Shown here piece after piece: positions 1 through 4,864 of a stretch of 6,009 nucleotides of DNA. The DNA lies in the NCBI GenBank assembly GCA_027458945.1, contig DAIDOU010000085.1:1-6009 (forward strand). The letters are read 5' to 3'. The notes beneath the pieces are model-generated. The model was not told the DNA's origin and searched no databases. It saw only the letters and a program-made list of their open reading frames with translations. The first letter of the stretch is position 1, and each line of letters begins with the position of its first letter. The translations under genes were made by a program, and so were the position numbers. The stretch comes from Acidobacteriota bacterium. GTDB taxonomy: Bacteria > Acidobacteriota > Thermoanaerobaculia > Thermoanaerobaculales > Thermoanaerobaculaceae.

Positions 1-819
1 CCGCTCGAGCTCCGCGGTGAGCCGGTCGAGGCGGGTGTTGAGGTCGGCCATCGCGAGGTTGGCGCGCACCGCCTCGCCCACGAGCTCGTCGTGGGACACG
101 CTCTCCCCGGTCGCAGCGGTCCGGATGACGACCGGCGCGTCGGCGGCCGCGGCACCCGGGCGCAAGAGCGGCTGCAACGCCGCGGTGACGATCTCGACCG
201 TGCGTTGGAGCGCGTCCGGTTTGCTCGCCACACCGAGCCGCTCGGCGACCGACAGCACCGTCGCCTGTGTCACCGCGACGAACGCCTCGGCGACGCCCCC
301 GCCCGAGGTGGCCACGGTCTCGAACGCCGGCACTTTGCGCGCGTTCAGCGTCCGGTCGAGCTCTTCCCGCGAGAGCACGTCCGCGAGATCGCGCTTGTTG
401 TAGCTGAGGACGAGCGGGATCGCATCCGGGTCCAGCCCGTTGGCGCGCAGGTTCTCGAACAGGTTTGCGAGGCTCTCCTGGTTGGCCGCGGCTTGCGCGC
501 GCCGCGAGTCGGCCACGAACATGACCCCGTCGCAGCCGTTGAGGACGGCACGCCGCGTGGTGTCGTACTGCACCTGCCCGGGGACGGTGTACAGCTGCAG
601 CGTCAGCCTGTAGCCGCGGATGCGGCCGAGCTCGAGGCCGAGCAGGTCGAAGAAGAGTGTGCGGTCGGCGGCGGTGTTGAGGGTGTACAGCTTGGTCCGG
701 CGCTGCGGGTCGGTGACGCGGTGGATGTGCTGCAGGCAGGTCGTCTTGCCGCCGAGGCCCGGGCCGTAGTACACGACCTTCAGCTTGGCCTGCCGATACT
801 GGTTGTCAAACTGAACCAT
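1..819 (-). CDS. mglA: MglA-family small Ras-like GTPase with C-terminal extension (partial, runs off left edge)
   Basis: A cytoplasmic GTP-driven switch of the MglA family, which sets cell polarity and controls gliding or type IV pili in Myxococcus and occurs in many non-gliding bacteria. From ATG at 819 it reads 273 codons without a stop to the window edge. Seen: P-loop GPGLGGKTT at residues 19-27, TAADRTLFFDLL at about 49-60, TVPGQ at 78-82, NKRD at 141-144 and an ATSG G5-like motif near 170-173. Arg53 (intrinsic arginine finger), Thr78 (replacing the usual Ras Asp) and Gln82 fall at the same numbers as in characterised MglA proteins, so the GTPase looks catalytically intact. MglA is usually about 195 residues. 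Here at least 78 more follow, ending in a heptad-like stretch (LAMADLNTRLDRLTAELE). The start overlaps the upstream kinase gene by 14 nt, with a GGGGGA ribosome-site-like run just before it, suggesting translational coupling. No MglB partner is visible. The family is certain; the biological role is inferred. Confidence 0.93.
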   Translation of the reverse strand, partial: MVQFDNQYRQAKLKVVYYGPGLGGKTTCLQHIHRVTDPQRRTKLYTLNTAADRTLFFDLLGLELGRIRGYRLTLQLYTVPGQVQYDTTRRAVLNGCDGVMFVADSRRAQAAANQESLANLFENLRANGLDPDAIPLVLSYNKRDLADVLSREELDRTLNARKVPAFETVATSGGGVAEAFVAVTQATVLSVAERLGVASKPDALQRTVEIVTAALQPLLRPGAAAADAPVVIRTAATGESVSHDELVGEAVRANLAMADLNTRLDRLTAELER

Positions 820-1945
820 CGGTCCCCCGCCCGGGCAGCTCGACGACGAACAGCGCGCCGTGGGTCCGCCCGGGCTCGGCCCAGATGCGGCCGCCGTGGC
901 GCTCCACGATCTGACGGGAGATCGTCAGGCCGAGACCGGAGCCCCGCCGCTGGTCGCCGATGTCGAGTTGCTGGAAGCGCTCGAAGATCTGTTCCTCGCG
1001 CCCCGCCGGGATCCCCTCGCCCCCGTCCTCTACCTCCAGACGGACCCCTTCGGCGTGCGGGCCGAACCGGAGCTGCACCTCGCCACCCTCCGGCGAGTGC
1101 TTGATCGAGTTCGACACGAGGTTGACGAGGACCTGCGTGACCTTGTCGCGATCGAGCGTCACCACGAGGGGGTCCGGCCACGGCTCGACGGCGAGGGTCA
1201 ACCGGCGCTCGCCGACCAGCGCGGAGAAAGACTCCTGCACCTCGCGCACCAGCTCGTCCACCGCCACTGGAGCGAAGCTCCACTCCGCTTGGCCGGCCTC
1301 GATCCTGGCGAGGTCGAGCAGGTTGTTGATCAGCCGCGTGAGTCGCCGGCCTTCCTGGTGGATCACCCTGGCGAAGCGCTCGACCGACTCCGGCCGGCGG
1401 TCGCCGTAGCGCACCAGGACGTTGGCGGCGGAGAGGATCGCGGAGAGCGGCGTGCGGATCTCGTGCGAGACCGTGGCGAGGAACTCGGTGTGGCGGTCGT
1501 TGAGGCGCTCGAGCTCTGCGGCCCGCTCGGCGTGCCGCCGGATGGCCTCGACCCGGCGCAACCCGGTGCGCACCCGCGCGACGAGCTCGCTCCAACGGAA
1601 CGGCTTGAGCAGGCAGTCGTCGGCGCCTTCTTCCATTGCGGCGAAGAGCTCTTCCGGCGAGGCCACACCGGTCATCAGGACCACGTACATGTCCGCGAGC
1701 CGGCGGTCGGCGCGCACGTGGCGGAGGAGCTCGAGCCCGCTCAGCTCGTCGAGCACGACGCCGCCGATCACGAGGTCGACCTCTCCGCGGCCGATGGCGT
1801 CCCACGCGAGTCGGCCGTTCGCGGCCGTGCGCACCTCGACATCCGGGAACTGAGCCGCCAGCGTCGTCGCGATCGCGGAGCGCAACGTCGCGTCAGGGTC
1901 GGCGATCAGGATCACCGATCGCGGCTCTCGCAACCGAGTCGACAT
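806..1945 (-). CDS. Soluble receiver-histidine kinase with a degenerate (Asp-less) receiver domain
   Basis: A 379-residue cytoplasmic sensor kinase with no membrane segment. Domains in order: receiver (about 10-128), a charged helical linker, HisKA dimerisation/phosphoacceptor domain (about 150-217) with SHEIRTPL and His161, and HATPase_c (about 262-372) with the N box NLVSNSIKHS (Asn279), the D307-GGEG G1 box and GSGLGL at 335-340. The kinase core therefore looks active. The receiver keeps Asp16, Thr92 and Lys114 (LLKPF), but the beta-3 motif reads DLVIGGVVLDELSG, with Gly62 (codon GGC, 1762-1760) where the phosphorylatable Asp is expected. The acidic pair is also altered (ADPD). The receiver probably acts as a protein-interaction or dimerisation module and not as a phosphoacceptor. 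The start at 1945 is favoured because an extended -10 lies 7 nt upstream. An in-frame ATG at 1957 lies inside that -10. The stop lies 14 nt inside the GTPase gene, so the two probably form one operon and signalling route. Confidence 0.93.
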   Translation of the reverse strand: MSTRLREPRSVILIADPDATLRSAIATTLAAQFPDVEVRTAANGRLAWDAIGRGEVDLVIGGVVLDELSGLELLRHVRADRRLADMYVVLMTGVASPEELFAAMEEGADDCLLKPFRWSELVARVRTGLRRVEAIRRHAERAAELERLNDRHTEFLATVSHEIRTPLSAILSAANVLVRYGDRRPESVERFARVIHQEGRRLTRLINNLLDLARIEAGQAEWSFAPVAVDELVREVQESFSALVGERRLTLAVEPWPDPLVVTLDRDKVTQVLVNLVSNSIKHSPEGGEVQLRFGPHAEGVRLEVEDGGEGIPAGREEQIFERFQQLDIGDQRRGSGLGLTISRQIVERHGGRIWAEPGRTHGALFVVELPGRGTDGSV

Positions 1946-1952
1946 CGCCGGG

Positions 1953-1961
1953 ATCATAGCA
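1953..1961 (-). promoter_or_regulatory. Extended -10 promoter of the kinase-GTPase operon, probably leaderless
   Basis: Read on the minus strand, the sequence is TGCTATGAT followed by 7 nt and the kinase ATG. TGn plus TATGAT (5/6 to TATAAT) is a good extended -10. Initiation about 7 nt downstream would fall on the start codon itself. No Shine-Dalgarno sequence precedes the ATG, which fits leaderless translation. No -35 is recognisable; that region is occupied by the terminator hairpin of the previous gene. Confidence 0.55.
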
Positions 1962-1965
1962 AGAC

Positions 1966-1995
1966 GGCCTCGGCTCCGGAGGCGGAGCCGAGGCC
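1966..1995 (-). terminator. Perfect 13-bp hairpin, likely intrinsic terminator of the secreted-protein gene
   Basis: Positions 1966-1978 (GGCCTCGGCTCCG) and 1983-1995 are perfect inverted repeats around a 4-nt loop. The hairpin sits 33 nt after the stop codon of the secreted-protein gene. On the minus strand it is followed by GTCTTGCT, a weak T-rich tail. The stem is very strong, the tail poor, so termination may be partial and some readthrough into the kinase operon is possible. Confidence 0.65.
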
Positions 1996-2028
1996 GAGGA
2001 CCTGCAGCCAGTGCCGCTGTCGCCAGCG

Positions 2029-2973
2029 CTAGCGGGTGCGGTGCGCCAGCGCGGCGAGGGAAAATCTCGGCGCCGGCAGCGGGGGCGGCACCGAGCGCAA
2101 CGCCACCCGCCGCACCGTGGCGGCATGGACCGAGGCCGCCTGGCCCGGCAGGCCGACCGGCGTGATCTGCGCCTCGACGGTGGTGGCGTCGCCGGTGGTG
2201 TTGTTCACCACGGTCGCGTAGGGATACACCATCGCGGTGTTCGGGCCGCTCTGAACGTACACCGCGACCGTCCCGCCGGTCAGGCCTCTGGTCTCCAGGC
2301 GCCACTGCTCGTGGCCGTTCGGCGGGATCGGGTGATCGTAGCGCCCGACGATGTTGCCGGCCGCGTCCTGCACGTCCTCGCGCACGGTGACCCAGGCGTT
2401 CGTCCACGAGGCGACGCCGACGTTGGTGCGGAAGTCGCCGTCGTCGGAGATCTGCGGCATGTAGGCGATCACCGTCGAATCCACGCCCAGGTTGGCCGGG
2501 AACCCCGGGAAATCCTGGCCGAACTCGCCGCCGGCGCCGCTCGGGTCGAGCGTGTAGTTGCGGGCGAAGACGCCGAAATCGCAGCTCGTGTCGCCGGCGG
2601 TGCCCGGGCAGCTGTTGGCGGTGGTGTCCGCGTAGACGAGCATGGCGCCCTTGCCGCCGCGGGCGTCGAAGCCGTTCGGGCCGAGGACGTCCCAGAGGTT
2701 GAGCGTCTCCCACGGCTGCAGGTCGATCAGCGGAGCGGTCGGCGCGCCGCCGCTGTTGTCCGTGTCCGTGGGCAGGTAGACCAGCTTGACGTAGAGCACC
2801 GACGAGTGCGGGTTGTACAGCGTGAGGTCGGTGTGCCAGTCGGTCCCGCCCGCCCCCGGCAGGTTCGCCACCGCCGTGACGACGTAGGCGCTGGTCATCT
2901 CCCGGGCGAGGGCCGGGGCTCCGGCCGCGATCACCGCGCCGAGCACGACACCTACGAGGAACTTGCGAGCCAT
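2029..2973 (-). CDS. Secreted protein with two related beta-rich modules, function unknown
   Basis: A 314-residue exported protein. The N terminus MARKFLVGVVLGAVIAAG plus APALA is a classic Sec signal peptide with probable cleavage after Ala23. The mature part has two related motifs: GTDWHTDLTLYNP (43-55) followed by VKLVYLP, and GDFRTNVGVASWTN (179-192) followed by VTVREDVQDAAG. This suggests a duplicated beta-sandwich-like module. Cys122 and Cys131 could form a disulfide across a short loop. The C terminus is basic and proline-rich. I recognise this 'WRTDLxLxNP / FRTNLGLVN' pattern from uncharacterised extracellular proteins of Acidobacteriota and relatives; no function is established to my knowledge. 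The start is fixed by the Shine-Dalgarno AGGAGGT (2985-2979) 5 nt upstream of ATG. It appears monocistronic, with a sigma-54-like promoter before it and a strong hairpin after it. It lies divergent from the membrane-protein gene at 3111. Confidence 0.9.
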   Translation of the reverse strand: MARKFLVGVVLGAVIAAGAPALAREMTSAYVVTAVANLPGAGGTDWHTDLTLYNPHSSVLYVKLVYLPTDTDNSGGAPTAPLIDLQPWETLNLWDVLGPNGFDARGGKGAMLVYADTTANSCPGTAGDTSCDFGVFARNYTLDPSGAGGEFGQDFPGFPANLGVDSTVIAYMPQISDDGDFRTNVGVASWTNAWVTVREDVQDAAGNIVGRYDHPIPPNGHEQWRLETRGLTGGTVAVYVQSGPNTAMVYPYATVVNNTTGDATTVEAQITPVGLPGQAASVHAATVRRVALRSVPPPLPAPRFSLAALAHRTR

Positions 2974-2996
2974 GCGCCACCTCCTGCACTCTGTTT

Positions 2997-3012
2997 AGCA
3001 CACCCCGTGCCA
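2997..3012 (-). promoter_or_regulatory. Near-consensus sigma-54 (-24/-12) promoter for the secreted-protein gene
   Basis: The minus strand reads TGGCACGGGGTGTGCT from 3012 to 2997. The sigma-54 consensus is TGGCACG-N4-TTGCW. Every defined position matches except the first T of TTGC, and the invariant GG and GC are correctly spaced. Initiation would be expected near 2986, immediately before the Shine-Dalgarno at 2985-2979, giving a very short leader of about 13 nt. A sigma-54 promoter needs an AAA+ activator, which is not encoded in this window. Confidence 0.6.
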
Positions 3013-3075
3013 GGATCGGTGGCGCGCGCGACCCGGGCGTCCCCAGAACGGTGTCCCCCGGCGCGGTCACCCCCT

Positions 3076-3085
3076 CACCGCGGTG
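3076..3085. promoter_or_regulatory. 10-bp palindrome in the divergent intergenic region, possible operator
   Basis: CACCGCGGTG is a perfect palindrome about 90 nt upstream of the predicted sigma-54 start and about 25 nt before the divergent gene at 3111. The position would suit an activator site for the former or an operator for the latter. In such GC-rich DNA a 10-bp palindrome can arise by chance, so this is a weak call. Confidence 0.2.
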
Positions 3086-3098
3086 TATCGTGGTCGGC

Positions 3099-3105
3099 GG
3101 GGAGG
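3099..3105 (+). promoter_or_regulatory. Ribosome binding site that selects the GTG start at 3111
   Basis: GGGGAGG lies 5 nt before GTG at 3111. The in-frame upstream ATG at 3051 has no comparable site. It would also place a polar, proline-containing stretch ahead of the membrane segment, so the GTG is preferred. Confidence 0.6.
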
Positions 3106-3110
3106 TGCCC

Positions 3111-3620
3111 GTGCGATCGATCCTCACCCTTGCCGGCCTGCTCATCGTCATGGTCGTCGCGCTCGTCCTCGCGACGCGGCAGACGCACCACAACTTCGAG
3201 GCGGTCAAGAGCGTCACCTTCGCCATGCCGACCGACGCCGCCCCGCGGCCGTTCGATGCGACCGCGGCCTCCCGCCTCGGCGCGCGCCTCGCCGACCTCT
3301 CGCGTCAGCCGGAGCTGCCGGCCGGCGAGCTCCGCCAGGCGGCGGCCACGGCCGCCGGCTGGGCTGCGGGCCAGACGCCGGGGACGGCCGCTTACCATAT
3401 CGCGGTCAACCTGCGCGGCGCGGCCGACGAGCTCCTCGCCGCGTCGGTCTCTCTCGACGACCCCCACCGCTCCACCGCCCGGCGCCTGATCGCGAGCGCC
3501 GACGCCGCGCCCGGCGCGCCCGGCGGCGGCCCGCCCGGAGCGATCGGCGGCCTGCGCGACAAGCTGCAGGAGATCCAGCAGTCGCACAACGAGCAGCTGC
3601 AGCAGGTCGAGCATCAGTGA
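3111..3620 (+). CDS. Small single-pass membrane protein with C-terminal coiled coil, function unknown
   Basis: A 169-residue protein I do not recognise. Seen: a hydrophobic helix at about 3-21 (ILTLAGLLIVMVVALVLAT), either an N-terminal anchor or an uncleaved signal; a mostly helical, alanine-rich domain at about 45-130; a flexible Gly/Pro linker (APGAPGGGPPGAIGG, 133-147); and a polar, Gln-rich helix (LRDKLQEIQQSHNEQLQQVE) that is probably a short coiled coil. With a short positively charged N terminus, the bulk most likely faces the periplasm. The GTG start is chosen because of the GGGGAGG site and because it places the charged residue directly before the membrane segment. The gene stands alone, divergent from the secreted-protein gene and convergent with the pair at 3872-4768. 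Codon use (GC-rich third positions) is like its neighbours. A structural or oligomerising envelope role is only a guess. Confidence 0.75.
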   Translation: MRSILTLAGLLIVMVVALVLATRQTHHNFEAVKSVTFAMPTDAAPRPFDATAASRLGARLADLSRQPELPAGELRQAAATAAGWAAGQTPGTAAYHIAVNLRGAADELLAASVSLDDPHRSTARRLIASADAAPGAPGGGPPGAIGGLRDKLQEIQQSHNEQLQQVEHQ

Positions 3621-3623
3621 GAC

Positions 3624-3644
3624 CGGGGCTCGGGGCTCGGGGCA
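3624..3644 (+). repeat. Three-copy heptamer array (CGGGGCT)
   Basis: CGGGGCT, CGGGGCT, CGGGGCA in direct tandem, starting 4 nt after the stop codon of the membrane-protein gene. The G4 runs at 7-nt spacing could support a G-quadruplex on this strand only if a fourth run joins (another GG is at 3647-3648). Confidence 0.75.
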
Positions 3645-3654
3645 CCGGAACGAC

Positions 3655-3689
3655 GTGGTCCGTGGCCCGTGGTCCGTGGTCCGTGACCG
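3655..3689 (+). repeat. Five-copy heptamer array (GTGGTCC type)
   Basis: Tandem 7-nt units GTGGTCC, GTGGCCC, GTGGTCC, GTGGTCC and GTGACCG. Three of the five are identical. On the other strand the array reads as repeated GGACCAC. The same kind of GGACCACGGACCAC tract occurs between genes in other GC-rich environmental bacteria, so this may be a dispersed genomic repeat (from memory, unverified). Confidence 0.75.
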
Positions 3690-3732
3690 GCCAGGGCCGT
3701 GGACGGTGGGCCATGGCCGCAGGGGTGTGAAC

Positions 3733-3830
3733 GCAGAGGTGCCGAGGGGCTGAGGAGCCGAGGGGAAAAGTCGAGGGGCGGACGAACCCGCCTCGCGCTC
3801 CTCGGCTCCCCAGCTCCTCTGCTCTTCTTC
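3733..3830. repeat. Long imperfect inverted repeat (33-nt arms, 32-nt loop), possible bidirectional terminator
   Basis: Arms 3733-3765 and 3798-3830 pair at 29 of 33 positions, counting three G-T pairs. Mismatches are at 3734/3829, 3740/3823, 3743/3820 and 3753/3810. The core GGAGCCGAG (3754-3762) pairs perfectly with 3801-3809. It lies between the plus-strand gene ending at 3620 and the minus-strand pair ending at 3872, where a two-way transcription terminator would be expected. There is no clean T-tract on the right side; the left arm is purine-rich and the right arm pyrimidine-rich. It could instead be a small dispersed hairpin element. Confidence 0.6.
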
Positions 3831-3871
3831 TGCCGTGAACCGTGTGGTCGCGCCGCCCGCGGCGCCGATCC

Positions 3872-4225
3872 TCACGGGAGGAGGTGGGGGATGTTGGTGG
3901 TCACGACCTCGCCCGCGCCGAACCCCGCCAGCTCACGCGCCACCTGCGCGAGGAACCGCTTGACGCCGTCGGTCCGCTCCACCGCGACGACGCTCCAGAG
4001 GTGCGCCGCCGTGGTCCCGCCGACCCCCGTCGTCACCACGACGATCGGGTGGATCGGCCGGCCGAACTCGACGACCACGCCGGCCACGAGGAGCGACACG
4101 GCGCCCGCCCCGAGGTAACAGCCCTCCACCCTCGCGACCGCCGTGCCCCAGCGCCACGGGCCCCGGGGCAGGTCGCGCCACGCGGCGGTCAGGTCGGCCG
4201 TCCCGGCCCGGATGACGTGGGGCAT
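3872..4225 (-). CDS. Hypothetical 117-residue protein, second gene of a pair
   Basis: I do not recognise this protein. It has no signal peptide. The middle is hydrophobic and strand-like (YLGAGAVSLLVAGVVVEFG, about 37-55, then IVVVTTGVGGTTAAHLW, about 61-77), followed by an amphipathic helix (VKRFLAQVARELAGFG) and a short hydrophobic tail ending in NIPHLLP. This pattern suits a small compact alpha/beta protein, though two short membrane-associated segments cannot be excluded. The ATG at 4225 lies only 3 nt after the TAG stop of the beta-barrel-like gene (TAG-GCG-ATG), so the two are almost certainly co-transcribed and probably coupled. A weak GGTAGG ribosome-site-like sequence overlaps the upstream stop. 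Its stop faces the inverted repeat in the neighbouring gene-free region. The unbroken frame, operon spacing and GC-rich codon use support it as real, but function is unknown. Confidence 0.72.
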   Translation of the reverse strand: MPHVIRAGTADLTAAWRDLPRGPWRWGTAVARVEGCYLGAGAVSLLVAGVVVEFGRPIHPIVVVTTGVGGTTAAHLWSVVAVERTDGVKRFLAQVARELAGFGAGEVVTTNIPHLLP

Positions 4226-4228
4226 CGC

Positions 4229-4768
4229 CTACCAGCCGACCACCAGCCCGACGTTGGCGGTGAAGATCTGCGGCCGCTCGGGATGCTGCGTGCGGTTCAT
4301 CCTGATCTCGGCCGTGACCCACGTCCACCGGGTCACGGGAAACCATTCCCCAACCCCCACGTACCAGCCGAGCTTGGATTCCTCGTACCCGGCGGGCGGC
4401 TGCTTCGCCTTGAGGTTGAAGTCGTAGGAGCCGAACCCCGCCGAGACCACCGACCGGCCGAAGCTGCCGTCCATCAGGTAATCGATGCCGGCGGTGTAGG
4501 CGCGATAGTGGCCCGGCCAGCCGACGCCGTCGATCATCGTGACGTGGGGAAGGTCGGCCGCCTGCACGCGGAACAGGGTCGAGTCGTCGATCGGAAACGC
4601 GACGAACACCGCCGGCGCGCCATCCGAGCTGTGGAGGAAGTTCGTGTCGGGCGAACTGGGAGCTTGCCACTCCCAGCTCGTGCCCCACGACGCGCCGACC
4701 CACGCCACCTGCGCGCTCGCCGCGCTCGCCGTCCCCAGCGCCAACAACGCCACGCCGATCCAACGCAT
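4229..4768 (-). CDS. Probable small outer-membrane beta-barrel protein
   Basis: A 179-residue exported protein. The N terminus MRWIGVALLALGTASAASA is a signal peptide, probably cleaved before Gln20. The mature part alternates aromatic/hydrophobic and small/polar residues in likely beta strands: AYTAGIDYLM (90-99), SVVSAGFGSYDFNLK (106-120), KLGWYVGVGEWFPV (132-145), WTWVTAEIRMNR (148-159) and a final FTANVGLVVGW. Ending in an aromatic residue at the tip of an amphipathic strand matches the C-terminal signal recognised by the BAM complex. The size fits an eight-stranded barrel. I do not recognise a specific family, and substrate or partner is unknown. The start is set by GGGAGG (4779-4774) 5 nt before ATG; the frame stays open upstream, but an earlier start would bury the signal peptide. 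It is the first gene of a pair with the 117-residue protein and divergent from comF. Confidence 0.8.
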   Translation of the reverse strand: MRWIGVALLALGTASAASAQVAWVGASWGTSWEWQAPSSPDTNFLHSSDGAPAVFVAFPIDDSTLFRVQAADLPHVTMIDGVGWPGHYRAYTAGIDYLMDGSFGRSVVSAGFGSYDFNLKAKQPPAGYEESKLGWYVGVGEWFPVTRWTWVTAEIRMNRTQHPERPQIFTANVGLVVGW

Positions 4769-4785
4769 GGTCGCCTCCCACCGTG

Positions 4786-4791
4786 AGTATA
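4786..4791 (-). promoter_or_regulatory. Candidate -10 element for the beta-barrel gene pair
   Basis: TATACT on the minus strand (5/6 to TATAAT). GCGACC stands 17 nt upstream and matches only GAC of TTGACA. Transcription would start near 4779, just at the ribosome site. Plausible but weak on the -35 side. Confidence 0.4.
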
Positions 4792-4846
4792 CGGGGATCG
4801 CCCGCCGCGGTCGCGGCGCCGGCGCGCGGTCGCGCTCGTGCCGAGC

Positions 4847-4855
4847 TGGTACAAT
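4847..4855 (+). promoter_or_regulatory. Extended -10 promoter of comF, probably leaderless
   Basis: TGGTACAAT: TGn plus TACAAT (5/6 to TATAAT), 9 nt before the comF ATG at 4865. Initiation is expected at about 4862, leaving at most a few untranslated nucleotides. No Shine-Dalgarno sequence precedes the ATG. An in-frame ATG at 4838 lies upstream of this -10 and would not be in the transcript. Confidence 0.55.
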
Positions 4856-4864
4856 CCTCACGCC

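Larger units (their letters stand above)
3621..3871. other. Gene-free repeat island between convergent genes
   Basis: No credible gene lies in these 251 nt. Reading frames crossing it on either strand give low-complexity Pro/Arg/Gly peptides. It holds, in order, two period-7 tandem arrays, a GGCCATGGCC palindrome (3709-3718) and a long imperfect inverted repeat. The purine-rich and TCCGTGG-type sequence differs in texture from the coding DNA on both sides. Confidence 0.7.

Noticed and set aside
91..1104. Long plus-strand open frame of 337 codons
   Set aside because: It is antisense to the GTPase and kinase genes, whose motifs are unmistakable. Its translation is Arg/Gly/Pro-rich and has no recognisable domain; such frames are common opposite real genes in GC-rich DNA.
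860..2032. Plus-strand open frame of 390 codons opposite the kinase
   Set aside because: Antisense shadow of the kinase gene, with Arg/His/Glu-rich composition and no start signal.
3051..3110. ATG start at 3051 for the membrane protein
   Set aside because: It lacks a ribosome site and adds a polar leader before the membrane helix, whereas GTG at 3111 has GGGGAGG at ideal spacing.
1958..3226. N-terminal extension of the kinase to codon 3226
   Set aside because: The extension is an out-of-frame reading of the secreted-protein gene, Arg-rich, and crosses a terminator hairpin; the receiver domain starts about 10 residues after the ATG at 1945.
2011..3489. Plus-strand open frame of 492 codons
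   Set aside because: It runs antisense through the secreted-protein gene and out of frame through the membrane-protein gene; low-complexity translation.
3624..3689. CRISPR array
   Set aside because: The 7-nt units are contiguous without spacers, and no cas gene is nearby.
3075..3875. Minus-strand open frame of 266 codons across the repeat island
   Set aside because: It is antisense to the membrane-protein gene and includes translated heptamer repeats; no domain or start signal.
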